NCBI RefSeq assembly: GCF_902498915.1
Contig: NZ_CABVLQ010000001.1
Strand: one strand, 5' to 3'
Length of the DNA: 64,000 nt
DNA from: Escherichia ruysiae
GTDB taxonomy: Bacteria; Pseudomonadota; Gammaproteobacteria; Enterobacterales; Enterobacteriaceae
The translations under genes were made by a program, and so were the position numbers. This document shows, one piece after another, positions 19,088 through 29,543 of the stretch. The notes beneath the pieces are model-generated. The model did not search any database. It was not told the DNA's origin and saw only the letters and a program-made list of their open reading frames with translations. The first letter of the stretch is position 1, and the number at the start of each line of letters is the position of its first letter.

Positions 19088-20403
19088 CAACCTAACTCCT
19101 TCGCCAGACGAGCAAACTCATTGCCTCGTTGTTCAAAGTTCTTGAACTGATCAAGGCTGGCACATGCCGGGGAGAGCAGAACCATATCGCCCGGCTGAAC
19201 ACGCGGAGCCAGCAAGCGCATCGCCTGTTCCATCGTTTCGGTTTGCTCTGCCACTTCCGGGCGTAACGCCGCCAGCTGTGCGCCATCACGACCGAAACAA
19301 TACAGACGCACGTTATCGCCATTCAGATAGCGCGCCAGTGGGCTGAAGTCTGCCGATTTACCATCGCCGCCCAGCAACAAATGCAGCGTGCCGTCTACGT
19401 GCAGGCCATTCAGCGCCGCTTCGGTACTACCGACGTTGGTCGCTTTCGAATCGTTAATCCAGCGCACACCGTTATGCTCCAGCACCACTTCAAAGCGATG
19501 CGGCAGACCGGTAAAGGTGGTTAATGCTTTCAGGCTGCTGGCACGCGGTAACCCTGCGGCATCTGCCAGCGCCAGTGCTGCCAGCGCATTGGTGTAGTTA
19601 TGCTGCCCGGAAAGTTTCATCTCTTTCACGTTCAACACTTTCTCGCCTTTCACCCGCAGCCAGGTTTCACCCTGCTGATGGTTCAGGTGATAGTCACCCA
19701 TATTGACGCCGAAGCTGACACAACGTTCATCTGCACCGCGAATCGGCATCGTTAAGGCATCATCGGCATTAACCACGCAAACTTTTGCGTTTTCGTAAAT
19801 ACGCAGTTTTGCCGCACGATACTGCTGTAAACCAAATGGATAGCGATCCATATGATCTTCAGTCACGTTCAGAATGGTCGCCGCCACTGCCTGTAAGCTG
19901 GAAGTCGTTTCCAGCTGGAAGCTTGACAGTTCCAGCACGTACAGTTCGCACTCAGCATCCAGCAGCATCAAGGCTGGCAGGCCAATGTTGCCACCCACGC
20001 CAACGTTAACACCTGCTGCTTTCGCCATTTCGCCCACTAAGGTAGTGACAGTGCTTTTGCCGTTAGAACCGGTGATCGCCACAATCGGCGCTTGTGCTTC
20101 GCGGCAGAACAGCTCGATATCGCCAACAATTTCAATTCCGGCATCGGCAGCGGCGCTTAGGGACGGATGCGCCAGCGCAATGCCGGGGCTGGCGACAATC
20201 AGATCTGCCGCCATCAGCCATTCATCATTGAGACCGCCAGTATGGCGCTCCACCGCTTCGGGTAATTTATCCAGGCCAGGCGGTGTCATACGCGTATCCA
20301 TTACGCGCGGCGTCACGCCGCGAGCAAGGAAAAAGTCCACGCAAGAAAGCCCGGTGAGGCCCAGGCCGATAATGACGACATTTTTACCCAGGTAATCAGC
20401 CAT
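19087..20403 (-). CDS. murD: UDP-N-acetylmuramoyl-L-alanine--D-glutamate ligase
   Basis: A 438-residue Mur ligase that adds D-Glu to UDP-MurNAc-L-Ala. The N-terminal Rossmann loop is GLGLTGLS, the ATP loop GSNGKST is at 112-118, and the C-terminal region includes HRFEVVLEHNGVRWINDSKATN with the invariant Mur-ligase motif. It starts 2 bp after mraY. Length and motifs match E. coli. Confidence 0.98.
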   Translation of the reverse strand: MADYLGKNVVIIGLGLTGLSCVDFFLARGVTPRVMDTRMTPPGLDKLPEAVERHTGGLNDEWLMAADLIVASPGIALAHPSLSAAADAGIEIVGDIELFCREAQAPIVAITGSNGKSTVTTLVGEMAKAAGVNVGVGGNIGLPALMLLDAECELYVLELSSFQLETTSSLQAVAATILNVTEDHMDRYPFGLQQYRAAKLRIYENAKVCVVNADDALTMPIRGADERCVSFGVNMGDYHLNHQQGETWLRVKGEKVLNVKEMKLSGQHNYTNALAALALADAAGLPRASSLKALTTFTGLPHRFEVVLEHNGVRWINDSKATNVGSTEAALNGLHVDGTLHLLLGGDGKSADFSPLARYLNGDNVRLYCFGRDGAQLAALRPEVAEQTETMEQAMRLLAPRVQPGDMVLLSPACASLDQFKNFEQRGNEFARLAKELG

Positions 20404-20405
20404 GA

Positions 20406-21488
20406 TTAACGTACCTTCAGCGTTGCCAGACCAATCAGGACCAGCATCAGCGAAATAATCCAGAAACGCACAATGACGCGCGGTTCCGGCCAGCCTTTCA
20501 GTTCATAGTGGTGATGAATCGGCGCCATGCGGAAAATACGTTGCCCGCGCAGTTTAAAGGAGCCGACTTGCAAAATAACCGACAGGGTTTCGACGACAAA
20601 CACGCCGCCCATAATCACCAGCAGGAATTCCTGACGCAGCAGTACAGCGATAATGCCCAACGCGCCGCCTAACGCCAGCGAACCTACATCACCCATAAAT
20701 ACCTGTGCCGGATAGGTGTTAAACCACAGGAAGCCCAGCCCTGCTCCGACTATCGCGGTACAGACAATGACCAGTTCCCCTGCATGTCGCAGATACGGTA
20801 TGTGTAAATAGCTGGCAAAGTTCATGTTTCCGGTCGCCCACGCCACCAGCGCAAAACCACCAGCGACAAATACGGTCGGCATAATCGCCAGGCCATCAAG
20901 ACCATCGGTCAGGTTTACTGCGTTACCGGTGCCGACAATAACGAAGTAGGCCAGCAGGATGTAGAACAAACCTAACTGCGGCATCACATCCTTAAAGAAC
21001 GGTACAACCAGTTGCGTTGCTGGCGTGTCTTTCCCGGCAAGGTACAAAGCGAAAGCAACACCCAGCGCAATGACCGACATCCAGAAATACTTCCAGCGTG
21101 CGATCAACCCTTTGGTGTCTTTGCGCACCACTTTGCGATAGTCATCAACGAAGCCAATGATGCCGTAACCAACCAGCACCACCAGTACGCACCAGACATA
21201 CGGGTTAGACGGGTAAGCCCACAGCAGTACGGAGATCACAATCGCCGTCAGGATCATAATCCCGCCCATGGTCGGCGTACCGCGCTTGCTGAAGTGCGAT
21301 TCCGGGCCATCGTTACGCACCACCTGACCAAAGGAGAGTTTTTGCAGATGAGCAATCATGCGCGGCCCCATCCACAATGAGATGAACAGCGCGGTCAGCA
21401 GGCTGACGATGGCGCGAAACGTCAGATAGGAAAAGACGTTAAAGCCGGAATAATATTTGACCAAATGTTCGGCCAGCCAAACTAACAT
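20406..21488 (-). CDS. mraY: phospho-MurNAc-pentapeptide translocase MraY
   Basis: A 360-residue polytopic inner-membrane enzyme that transfers phospho-MurNAc-pentapeptide to undecaprenyl phosphate, making lipid I. About ten transmembrane helices are evident. Family motifs include the FVDDYRKV Asp pair, [11 protein letters not shown], and the C-terminal MAPIHHHYE histidines near the active site. Its start overlaps the murF stop region by 7 bp. Confidence 0.98.
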
Positions 21489-22840
21489 GTCCCATTCTCC
21501 TGTAAAGCGCGTACTACCTCTTCCATGGCAGCACTACGTGAACCCTTAACTAAAATCGTAATCACCTGTTGCTCTGCAATCAGTGACTTAAGACGCGTAA
21601 TTAACGCGGGTTTATCAGCAAAATGTTCGCCCACACCGCTGGCGGTACTAATAGCATGACTTTGTTTTCCCACGCTTAACACGCGGTCAATACCAGCAGC
21701 TTTTGCCGCTTCGCCCACCTGTACATGGCAAGCTTCGCTTTCAGCGCCCAGTTCCGCCATATCGCCAACGACCAGTACACGGTAGCCCGGCATCTCAGCC
21801 AGAACCTGAACAGCGGCGGTCATGGAGCCGACGTTAGCGTTGTAGGAGTCGTCGAGCAGCAACTGGTTTTCCGCCAGTTGAATGGGGAACAAACGGCCAG
21901 GAACAGCCTGTAGATTTGCCAGCCCCGCTTTGATGGCATCAAGCGTTGCGCCCACGGACATGGAGAGCGCCGCAGCAGCCAATGCATTCGCAATATTGTG
22001 ACGCCCCGGCAGCGGCAGCAGGACATCGACGCTACCCGTTGGAGTTTGCAGCGTAAATTCAGTACCGTGCGAGGTCACATGAATATTGGTGGCGGTAAAA
22101 TCACTGTTGGCGGCATTGGGTGAGAAACGCCACACTTTGCGATTGCCAATCACGCTTTGCCAGTTCAACCAGTCGTTGTTGTCGGCATTCATAATGGCGA
22201 TACCGTTTTCCGGCAGGCCGGTAAATATTTCGCCTTTCGCTTTTGCCACGCCCGCCAAAGAACCGAAGCCTTCCAGATGCGCCGCCGCCAGGTTGTTGAC
22301 CAGCGCGGCTTCCGGGCGGGTCAGGCTAACTGTCCAGGCAATTTCGCCCTGATGGTTCGCACCAAGTTCAATGACTGCGTAATCGTATTCTGGCGTTAAG
22401 CGCAGCAGCGTCATCGGCACGCCGATGTCGTTGTTGAGATTGCCTGCCGTATAAAGCGTGTTGCCGCACTGGCTTAAAATCGCCGCCGTCATCTCTTTAA
22501 CGGAGGTTTTACCGGAGGAACCGGTCAGGGCAACCACACGAGCAGGAACTTGCTGGCGAACCCATGCAGCCAGTTCGCCAAACGCCAGATGCGTATCCTT
22601 GACGATTAACTGTGGCAGCTCGATATCCAGTGGACGGCTGACCAGCAGCGCACCCGCGCCGCCAGCTTTCGCCTGGTCGGCAAAATCATGGGCATCGAAA
22701 CGTTCGCCTTTCAGAGCGACAAACAAGCAACCCGGCGTCAGTTTACGGGTGTCAGTCGTTACGGCATCAAGGGTGATATCTGCCCCTTGCAGTTCACCGT
22801 TGAGAATATCGGTAAGTTGGCTAAGAGTTACGCTAATCAT
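21482..22840 (-). CDS. murF: UDP-MurNAc-tripeptide--D-alanyl-D-alanine ligase
   Basis: A 452-residue Mur ligase that adds D-Ala-D-Ala (made by DdlB) to the tripeptide precursor. The ATP loop is GSSGKTS at 107-113, with the usual downstream EXGANHXGE stretch ([10 protein letters not shown]) and C-terminal [13 protein letters not shown]. It overlaps murE by 4 bp and mraY by 7 bp. The frame is intact. Confidence 0.98.
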
Positions 22841-24324
22841 GCGATCACCCCCAGCAGACGCGCCACCGTGACACGATCGGAGTAGTCCAGACGCTGGTTG
22901 CCAACAATCTGGTAATCTTCATGGCCTTTGCCCGCGACCAGCACCACATCATTCTCTTTAGCCTGCATAACGGCGCAAGTCACCGCTTCAGCGCGGCCTT
23001 CCATCACTTTGGCATGTCCGGCGTCTAACATTCCCGCCAGAATATCGTTGATGATGGCGCGCGGTTCTTCGGTACGCGGGTTATCGTCCGTCACCACCGC
23101 CACGTCAGCAAACTCTTCGGCAATTGCGCCCATCAGTGGACGCTTGCCTTTATCACGATCGCCGCCGCAGCCGAAGACGCACCACAGCTTGCCCGCACAG
23201 TGCAGGCGCGCCGCCTGTAAGGCTTTTTCCAGTGCATCCGGCGTATGCGCGTAATCCACCACCACCGTCGGTTTGCCTGGTGCAGTGAACACTTCCATAC
23301 GTCCGCAAACCGGTTGCAGACGCGCGGCGGTTTTCAGCAGATCGGCCAGCGGATAGCCCAGCGCCAGCAGTGTCGCCAGCGCCAGCATCAGGTTGCTGAC
23401 GTTAAAAGCGCCCATCAAGCGGCTTTCTATTTCCCCATCGCCCCAACTTGAGCTAAAGCGAATAGTCACGCCACTGTCGTGATAGTTCACGTCGATCGCT
23501 TTCAACCAGCGGCCATGACCGTTCGGATTGATATTGTCTTCCATCGACACCGCAACCGCGTCCGGCAGTTTTGCCAACCAGCGACGACCCACTTCATCAT
23601 CAGCGTTAACAATCGCCTGACCGCAATGATGTTCAGAATAAAGCAGCCATTTCGCGGCTTCGTAGTGTTCCATATCACCATGATAATCAAGGTGATCGCG
23701 GCTTAAGTTGGTAAAGACCGACGCCGCAAATTTCAATGCCGCCACACGGTGCTGTACCAGCCCGTGGGAGGAAACTTCCATCGCGCAAAAAGTCGCGCCC
23801 TGATCCACCAGCCCCGCCAGCTCATGCTGAACGTCAACTGCCGATCCGGTTGTATTTTCCGTCGGGATGACTTTCCCCAGCAGGCCGTTACCAACGGTGC
23901 CCATTACCGCGCTGGTTTCGCCAAGCAATTGGCTCCACTGCGCCAGAAGCTGGGTAGTCGTGGTTTTGCCGTTAGTGCCCGTTACGCCCACGAGACGTAA
24001 ATTGTCAGAGGGTTCATGGTAAAAGCGGCCCGCCAGTGCAGATAAACGCTCATTGAGCTGGCTGAGATAGATGACCGGTACGCCATGCATTTCACGGATT
24101 TCACCGTCGGTCGCCTCATCTTTCGCCTCTGCAATAATGGCAGCCACACCTTGCGCTATCGCCTGCGGGATATATCGACGCCCGTCCGCCTGATGACCTA
24201 CTACAGCTACAAAGAGATCGCCCGCCGCAGCCACACGGCTGTCGAGTGTCATCTCTCGCAGTGCTCGCGAAGGTGCGTCTGGCACCCACGGAGCAAGAAG
24301 GTCGCGCAAATTACGATCTGCCAC
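22837..24324 (-). CDS. murE: UDP-MurNAc-L-Ala-D-Glu--meso-diaminopimelate ligase
   Basis: A 495-residue Mur ligase that adds the third stem-peptide residue. The ATP loop GTNGKTTTT is at 116-124. The DDNPRTEEP motif near residue 412 is the known selector for meso-diaminopimelate rather than lysine, as expected for a Gram-negative. The 5' end overlaps ftsI by 14 bp, the longest overlap in the cluster. Confidence 0.98.
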
Positions 24325-26077
24325 CTGTCCCCTCGCCTTGATTAATCACAAATTCATTTTTATCGCCCGTTGTCAGCGCATCCGGCTCGATGTTCATGGT
24401 GCGCAATACGCCGCCCATGATGGCACCAAAGACCGGCGCGGAAACGGCGCCGCCGTAGTATTTACCCGCCTGCGGATCGTTGATAACAACAACCAGCGCG
24501 AAGCGCGGCTGACTCGCAGGCGCAACGCCTGCGGTATAAGCAATATATTTATTGATGTAACGACCATCCGGCCCGACCTTTTTCGCAGTACCGGTTTTAA
24601 TGGCGATACGATAGCCTTTAATCGCCGCCTTCACGCCACCGCCGCCCGGTAGCGCCACGCTTTCCATCATATGCACCACGGTGCGAACAATGGATTCCGG
24701 GAAGACACGTTCACCGGGAACCGGGGGGTCAACTTTAGTAATCGACAGCGGGCGATAAATGCCGTAGCTGCCGATAGTTGCGTAGACTCGCGCTAACTGT
24801 AACGGTGTTACCATTAGCCCGTAGCCGAAAGAGAAGGTGGCCCTCTCTATGTCAGACCACCGTTGTTTTTGAGGATATAAGCCACTGCGTTCTCCGACCA
24901 ACCCCAAATTGGTCGCTTTTCCCAGTCCAAAACGTGAGTAAGTGTCTACTAACGCTGAGGACGGCATCGCTAACGCCAGCTTGGAAACACCGACGTTACT
25001 CGACTTCTGTAATACCCCGGTCAGGGTTAATTCGCTGTAGCGCGCCACGTCTTTGATTTCGTGGCCGTTAATTCGATAAGGAACGGTATTCAGTACCGAG
25101 TTTTCCCGCACGACGCCGCGTTGCAGCGCAGTCATCACCACCATCGGCTTGACGGTTGAACCTGGTTCAAACACGTCGGTGATGGTACGGTTACGCATCG
25201 CCTCTTTCGGCGTGCCACTCAGATTGTTTGGGTTATATGACGGGCTGTTAGCCATCGCCAGCACTTCACCGGTGTTGACATCCACCAGCACGGCACTACC
25301 GGATTCCGCCTTGTTAAAGGCCACCGCGTTGTTCAGTTCGCGATAAACCAGCGCCTGCAGGCGTTCATCAATACTCAGCGCCAAGTTGTGCGCTGCCTGG
25401 CTGTCGGTGGAAGAAATATCTTCAATTACGCGACCGTAGCGGTCTTTTCGCACAATGCGTTCGCCCGGCTGCCCGGTAAGCCATTTATCGAAACTCTTCT
25501 CGACACCCTCAATCCCCTGACTATCGACGTTGGTAAAGCCGATGAGGTGAGCGGTCACTTCGCCAGACGGATAATAACGGCGAGATTCTTCACGCAGATG
25601 AATCCCCGGTAGTTTCAGTTTCTTGATGTAGTCCGCCATGTCAGGGTTTACCTGACGCGCCAGATAAATAAAGCGTCCTTTCGGGTTGGCGTTAATGCGG
25701 GCTGAGAGCTGATCCAGCGGAATGTTAAGCGCGTTAGCCAGCGCCTTCCAGCGGTCACCGACGCTGATACCACCAGCGTCATGCACTTCTTTTGGGTCAG
25801 CCCAGATCGCTTTTACCGGCACACTTACTGCTAATGGGCGACCAGAGCGGTCAGTAATCATGCCGCGTGAGGTGGATACTTGTTGAACGCGAAGAGAGCG
25901 CATGTCGCCCTCTTTAACCAGCATATCCGGGGAGATAACCTGTAACCACGCTACGCGCCCGAGCAGAAAAGCCAGCGCCAGTAAAATACAGCCGCATAAC
26001 AACGCAAAACGCCAACTGATAAAGTTGGCATGTTCTTCCTGACGTTTTGGTTTCTGCGTTTTCGCCGCTGCTTTCAT
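24311..26077 (-). CDS. ftsI: septal transpeptidase FtsI (PBP3)
   Basis: A 588-residue class B penicillin-binding protein that cross-links septal peptidoglycan with FtsW. A cytoplasmic basic N-terminus and one membrane helix (about 24-43) are followed by the pedestal and the transpeptidase domain. The catalytic motifs are all visible: STVK in EPGSTVKPM (Ser307), SSN in KSSNVGVSK (about 359-361) and KTGT (about 494-497). No insertion is seen after the SSN region near residue 333, where resistance-linked YRIN/YRIK insertions occur; the sequence there is the ordinary PYRINGHE. The C-terminal extension is processed in E. coli. Confidence 0.98.
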
Positions 26078-26092
26078 GCGTCGCGTTTATCC

Positions 26093-26458
26093 TTATTTTT
26101 GCACTACGATATTTTCTTGTGATGGATCGACATGCTGCATTTGCAGCTTCTCCGTGGCGATCCTTTCCACCCGGCTATGGTCGCCGAGCGCATTCTCTTC
26201 AAGAATCAGGTTGCGCCATTCAATGTCTAAAGCGTCTCGCTCCAGCACCAATTGTTCGCGCTGAGCGGTCAGCAAACGGGTATGGTGTGCTGTGGTCACC
26301 ACAGTCACCGCCGTCAAAATAATGCAAATGAACAGGCAGAGTGGCAGCTTCCCAAATCGCAAAAGATCGTCACCAATGACGCCAGGCAAGGCATGGCGCT
26401 CGTGACTTCCCATCGATCCTTTAACTTTGCTTAGAGCTTCTGTCACTCTGCTGATCAT
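26093..26458 (-). CDS. ftsL: cell division protein FtsL
   Basis: A 121-residue bitopic protein of the FtsQLB complex. It has a cytoplasmic N-terminus, one membrane helix at about 38-57, and a periplasmic heptad-rich coiled coil that pairs with FtsB. It looks identical to the K-12 protein. The start overlaps the rsmH stop by 4 bp (ATGA-type junction), and it is 15 bp upstream of ftsI. Confidence 0.98.
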
Positions 26459-27396
26459 GCGTTCGTCCTTTCTGCAATACGCAGAACTGAACTACGGGCG
26501 CGAGGGTTCTCTGCCACCTCTTCTTCGCCCGGCATCAACTTGCCTAGTGCTCGCAACTGACGGCCACCCAGTTTTTTGAGCTGCTCTTCGGTCATCGGTA
26601 ATCCTGCCGGAACCTGCGGACCACGACTGTTTTCACGCATAAAGCGTTTCACAATACGGTCTTCCAGCGAATGAAAACTGATGATCGAAAGCCGCCCACC
26701 TGGCGCCAGCACGTTGAGCGAGCTTTTTAGCGCCTGCTCTATCTCCTCCAGTTCACTGTTTACCCAGATGCGCACCGCCTGGAAGGTACGGGTCGCGGGA
26801 TGTTTGAATTTGTCCTTCACCGGCGTTGCCGCCGCCACCACTTCTGCCAGTTCTTTGGTGCGTGTCATCGGCTGTTCGCGGTTACGCTCGACAATGGCGC
26901 GCGCAATACGTTTAGCGAAACGTTCTTCGCCATACGTTTTCAATACCCAGGCGATATCGGCTTCTTCGGCAGTTTGTAGCCATTCGGCAGCGGATTGACC
27001 GCGCGTCGGATCCATACGCATGTCCAGCGGGCCATCGCGCATAAAGGAAAAACCGCGTTCAGCATCATCGAGTTGTGGTGAAGAGACGCCAAGATCGAGG
27101 AGAATGCCGTCAATCTTGCCGATAAGATCACGCTCGGCGACATATTCGCCCAGCGCGGAGAAAGGTCCATGTATGATGGAGAAGCGCGGATCATCAATAG
27201 TCTTCGCAACGACAATAGCCTGCGGATCGCGATCGATCGCCAGCAAACGTCCCTCTTCGCCAAGCTGCGAGAGGATCAGACGTGAGTGACCACCGCGACC
27301 AAAAGTTCCATCAATGTAGATACCGTCAGGACGGATATTGAGGCCATTTACGGCTTCATCCAGCAGCACCGTAGTGTGTTTATAGTTTTCCATCAT
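26455..27396 (-). CDS. rsmH: 16S rRNA (cytosine(1402)-N(4))-methyltransferase RsmH
   Basis: A 313-residue SAM-dependent methyltransferase (MraW) that N4-methylates C1402 in the 16S rRNA decoding centre. Motif I is [14 protein letters not shown] and the acidic motif is [23 protein letters not shown] is the family signature. I chose the ATG at 27396, one base after the mraZ stop, which gives the standard 313-residue protein; an ATG directly following is also in frame. A longer in-frame extension upstream would run back through mraZ and is rejected. Confidence 0.97.
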
Positions 27397-27397
27397 T

Positions 27398-27856
27398 TTA
27401 TAGAGACAAGTCCTGCAGCCGCTCCGATAAGTTTTCGGTAGCCAACTGTTCTGCGTCGATATCTTCCCTGACTTGTTGATGCCAGGTTGTTTCATCCCAC
27501 AGTTCAAACTTATTGAACTGTCCAACCAACATCACTTCTTTTGTCAGCCCGGCATGTTGCCGCAGTACTGGCGCGATTAACAATCGACCTGCGCCATCCA
27601 TCTGACATTCGCTGGCATGACCTAACAGAAGGCGCTGCACACGGCGCTCAACCGGGTTCATGCTCGACAGACGCGATAATTTTTGCTCGATAATTTCCCA
27701 TTCAGGAAGGGGGTAAAGCAGCAGACATGGGTGATGAATGTCAATGGTACACACCATTTGACCGGCAGCGTTCCCGAGCAGCTCTTCCCGATAACGGGTG
27801 GGCACCGATAAGCGCCCTTTACTGTCGAGATTGACTAACGTTGCTCCCCGGAACAT
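27398..27856 (-). CDS. mraZ: transcriptional repressor MraZ
   Basis: A 152-residue protein with two tandem AbrB/SpoVT-like swapped-hairpin domains. Each contains the DxxGR motif (NLDSKGRLSVPTRYRE near residue 10; MDGAGRLLIAP near 88). In E. coli, MraZ represses its own dcw promoter and is antagonised by RsmH. It is the first gene of the 15-gene dcw transcript. Operator repeats directly upstream of its start are seen (separate entry), consistent with autorepression. Confidence 0.97.
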   Translation of the reverse strand: MFRGATLVNLDSKGRLSVPTRYREELLGNAAGQMVCTIDIHHPCLLLYPLPEWEIIEQKLSRLSSMNPVERRVQRLLLGHASECQMDGAGRLLIAPVLRQHAGLTKEVMLVGQFNKFELWDETTWHQQVREDIDAEQLATENLSERLQDLSL

Positions 27857-27873
27857 GCCAGTCTTCCCCCAAT

Positions 27874-27898
27874 TACCACTTTATCCCACAAATTCCCA
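27874..27898 (-). promoter_or_regulatory. MraZ operator (three direct repeats)
   Basis: On the minus strand, TGGGA-ATTTG-TGGGA-TAAAG-TGGTA: three 5-bp TGGGN-type repeats with exact 5-bp spacers, ending 18 bp before the mraZ ATG. This matches the known E. coli MraZ operator architecture; the third repeat is degenerate (TGGTA). The repeats are downstream of the putative promoter, so binding should block transcription early. Confidence 0.85.
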
Positions 27899-27906
27899 CT
27901 AAAAGG

Positions 27907-27936
27907 AGTTTACGGAGCGGAGGAAAAGCTTGTCAA
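27907..27936 (-). promoter_or_regulatory. dcw cluster promoter (Pmra)
   Basis: On the minus strand, a perfect -35 TTGACA (forward 27931-27936), an 18-bp spacer and a -10 TAAACT (forward 27907-27912). It lies directly upstream of the MraZ operator repeats. This is the expected main promoter of mraZ through the division genes. Confidence 0.75.
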
Positions 27937-28457
27937 GCCAGGAACATTCCTTACCGAAGCAAAAAACCCGATGTTTACGACTAATATCTGCATTGTTTAA
28001 AAATCGCCCAACGAACGAAGCAAATTAACGTTATGAATAGTTGTAAGAAAAAATCCCACTCATCATTACCGTTTTAAAAACGACTTCTTTTTCCTTAATG
28101 AAAATATAAAGTGTCAGTTTGCGACGCGAGCGGCATTTTAGGACATATCGCCCCCGGATAACAGTCCCTGTTGCGCACGCGCCATGCCTGACGTCAGCGA
28201 CTTTGCGTAAAAGATTAGAAAAGTGTTTGTTTAATCGGCAATTGCCGATTTGCATGTAACAAAATAATGCAATCGCAATCCATCGTTACGACTTAATTAT
28301 CATTAAGCACATCGAATGAAGTTAATTGGTGAGATATTTAGAAGGTCTTATGGATAATAGTCAGGAATAGTCTTATTTACATAAAGGATATTGATGTCCA
28401 ATTACGTACTCAATGCGCCAGCCGCAATCAACCGGCGCATCATTTTTTGTTTAACGT
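27937..28457. other. cra-mraZ intergenic region
   Basis: A 521-bp stretch without an established gene between the mraZ promoter and the cra stop. It is mostly AT-rich. Near its cra end lies a + strand candidate short reading frame with an embedded hairpin and T tract (separate entries). I see no RNA gene or mobile element that I recognise here. Confidence 0.6.
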
Positions 28458-28471
28458 TTAGCTACGACTGA
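28394..28471 (+). CDS. candidate 25-codon small ORF, unrecognised
   Basis: ATG at 28394 preceded by AAAGGATATTG, a good ribosome site (AAGGA) 7 bases away. It encodes 25 residues beginning MSNYVLNAPAAINRR and ending FCLTFSYD. The last 14 bases overlap the 3' end of cra on the opposite strand. A GC-rich hairpin with a T6 tract lies inside the frame. I do not recognise the peptide. It could be an expressed small protein, a leader-like frame, or chance. Confidence 0.25.
   Translation: MSNYVLNAPAAINRRIIFCLTFSYD
28413..28448 (+). terminator. + strand terminator-like hairpin at the cra 3' end
   Basis: A 7-bp stem ATGCGCC (28413-28419) / GGCGCAT (28434-28440) followed by CATTTTTT on the + strand. 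The T tract is on the strand opposite to cra, so it does not look like the cra terminator; no established + strand gene lies upstream in the gap. Confidence 0.5.
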
Positions 28472-29462
28472 GTACGCCGCGACGATAGAGATTTCGTTTG
28501 ATGCGCGTTAAGCCTGGTTTTGGCTTACGCGGCTCGTCCAGACTCGCCAGGACAATCTCCAGCACGCGCTCAGCGACATCCCGATGACGCTGAGCCACGG
28601 CCAGCACAGGACATTGTAAGAAGTCGAGCAATTCGTTATCGCCAAAGGTGGCAATCGCCAGATCGGAAGGCAGTTTACCATCGCGACGCAACGTGACATC
28701 CATCACTCCCTGCAACAATGCAAAAGAAGTAGTGAACAGCGCCTGCGGCATCGGATGCGTTTCCAGCCATTTTTCGAATAACTGGGCAGCAGCTTCCCGC
28801 TCATAGCTATTGGCATAAAGGAAATGCACTTCGCGCGGATCATCTTTCCAGGCAGTTCGGAAACCCTGCTCACGCAGGAAGCTGACAGAAAGCTCCGGCA
28901 GCGCGCCAAGATAAAGCACCGTCTCGGCGGGAAACTTACGTAACTCTTCCGCCAGCATTTCGGCATCATCCTGATCGGCACCAACCACGCTGGTGAAATG
29001 TTCACGATCGAGGGCGCGATCCAGCGCGACAATTGGGAACGGGTCATTAGCCCAGCGTTGATAGAAAGGATGCTCTGGCGGCAGCGAAGTCGAAACAATG
29101 ATGGCATCGACCTGACGCTGTAAAAGATGCTCAATACAACGCATTTCGTTGTCTGGCTGATCTTCGGAACAAGCAATGAGTAGCTGATAGCCGCGTTGAC
29201 GCGCCTGGCGTTCAAGATAGTTAGCAATGCGGGTATAACTTGTGTTCTCAAGATCGGGGATAACAAGACCAATAGAACGTGTGCGTCCAGCACGAAGCCC
29301 AGCCGCCACGGCATTCGGGTGGTAATTGTGCTCACGCACCACTGCCATGACTTTCTCAACGGTTTTGTCGCTCACACGGTATTGCTTCGCTTTGCCGTTA
29401 ATAACATAGCTTGCAGTGGTCCGCGACACTCCCGCCAGCCGAGCGATTTCATCCAGTTTCAC
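28458..29462 (-). CDS. cra: catabolite repressor/activator Cra (FruR)
   Basis: A 334-residue LacI/GalR-family regulator that senses fructose-1-phosphate (and possibly FBP) and controls glycolytic and gluconeogenic genes. The N-terminal helix-turn-helix (LDEIARLAGVSRTTASYVI) is followed by the hinge and a periplasmic-binding-protein-like effector domain. The sequence seems identical to K-12. The start codon is GTG (forward CAC at 29460-29462); the next ATG choices would remove the DNA-binding helix. It is downstream of leader fruL. Confidence 0.97.
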   Translation of the reverse strand: MKLDEIARLAGVSRTTASYVINGKAKQYRVSDKTVEKVMAVVREHNYHPNAVAAGLRAGRTRSIGLVIPDLENTSYTRIANYLERQARQRGYQLLIACSEDQPDNEMRCIEHLLQRQVDAIIVSTSLPPEHPFYQRWANDPFPIVALDRALDREHFTSVVGADQDDAEMLAEELRKFPAETVLYLGALPELSVSFLREQGFRTAWKDDPREVHFLYANSYEREAAAQLFEKWLETHPMPQALFTTSFALLQGVMDVTLRRDGKLPSDLAIATFGDNELLDFLQCPVLAVAQRHRDVAERVLEIVLASLDEPRKPKPGLTRIKRNLYRRGVLSRS

Positions 29463-29543
29463 AATTGCCCCTTGCGTAAAATGTAAAAACCATAACCATT
29501 GTACTGGTATGGATTAAATTCATTAACATCTAAGCGCAGAAAA

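Noticed and set aside
24980..25110. A possible PBP3 resistance insertion (YRIN/YRIK type) in ftsI
   Set aside because: The sequence [11 protein letters not shown] is present once, as in ordinary FtsI; there is no duplicated four-residue insertion, and the total length is the standard 588.
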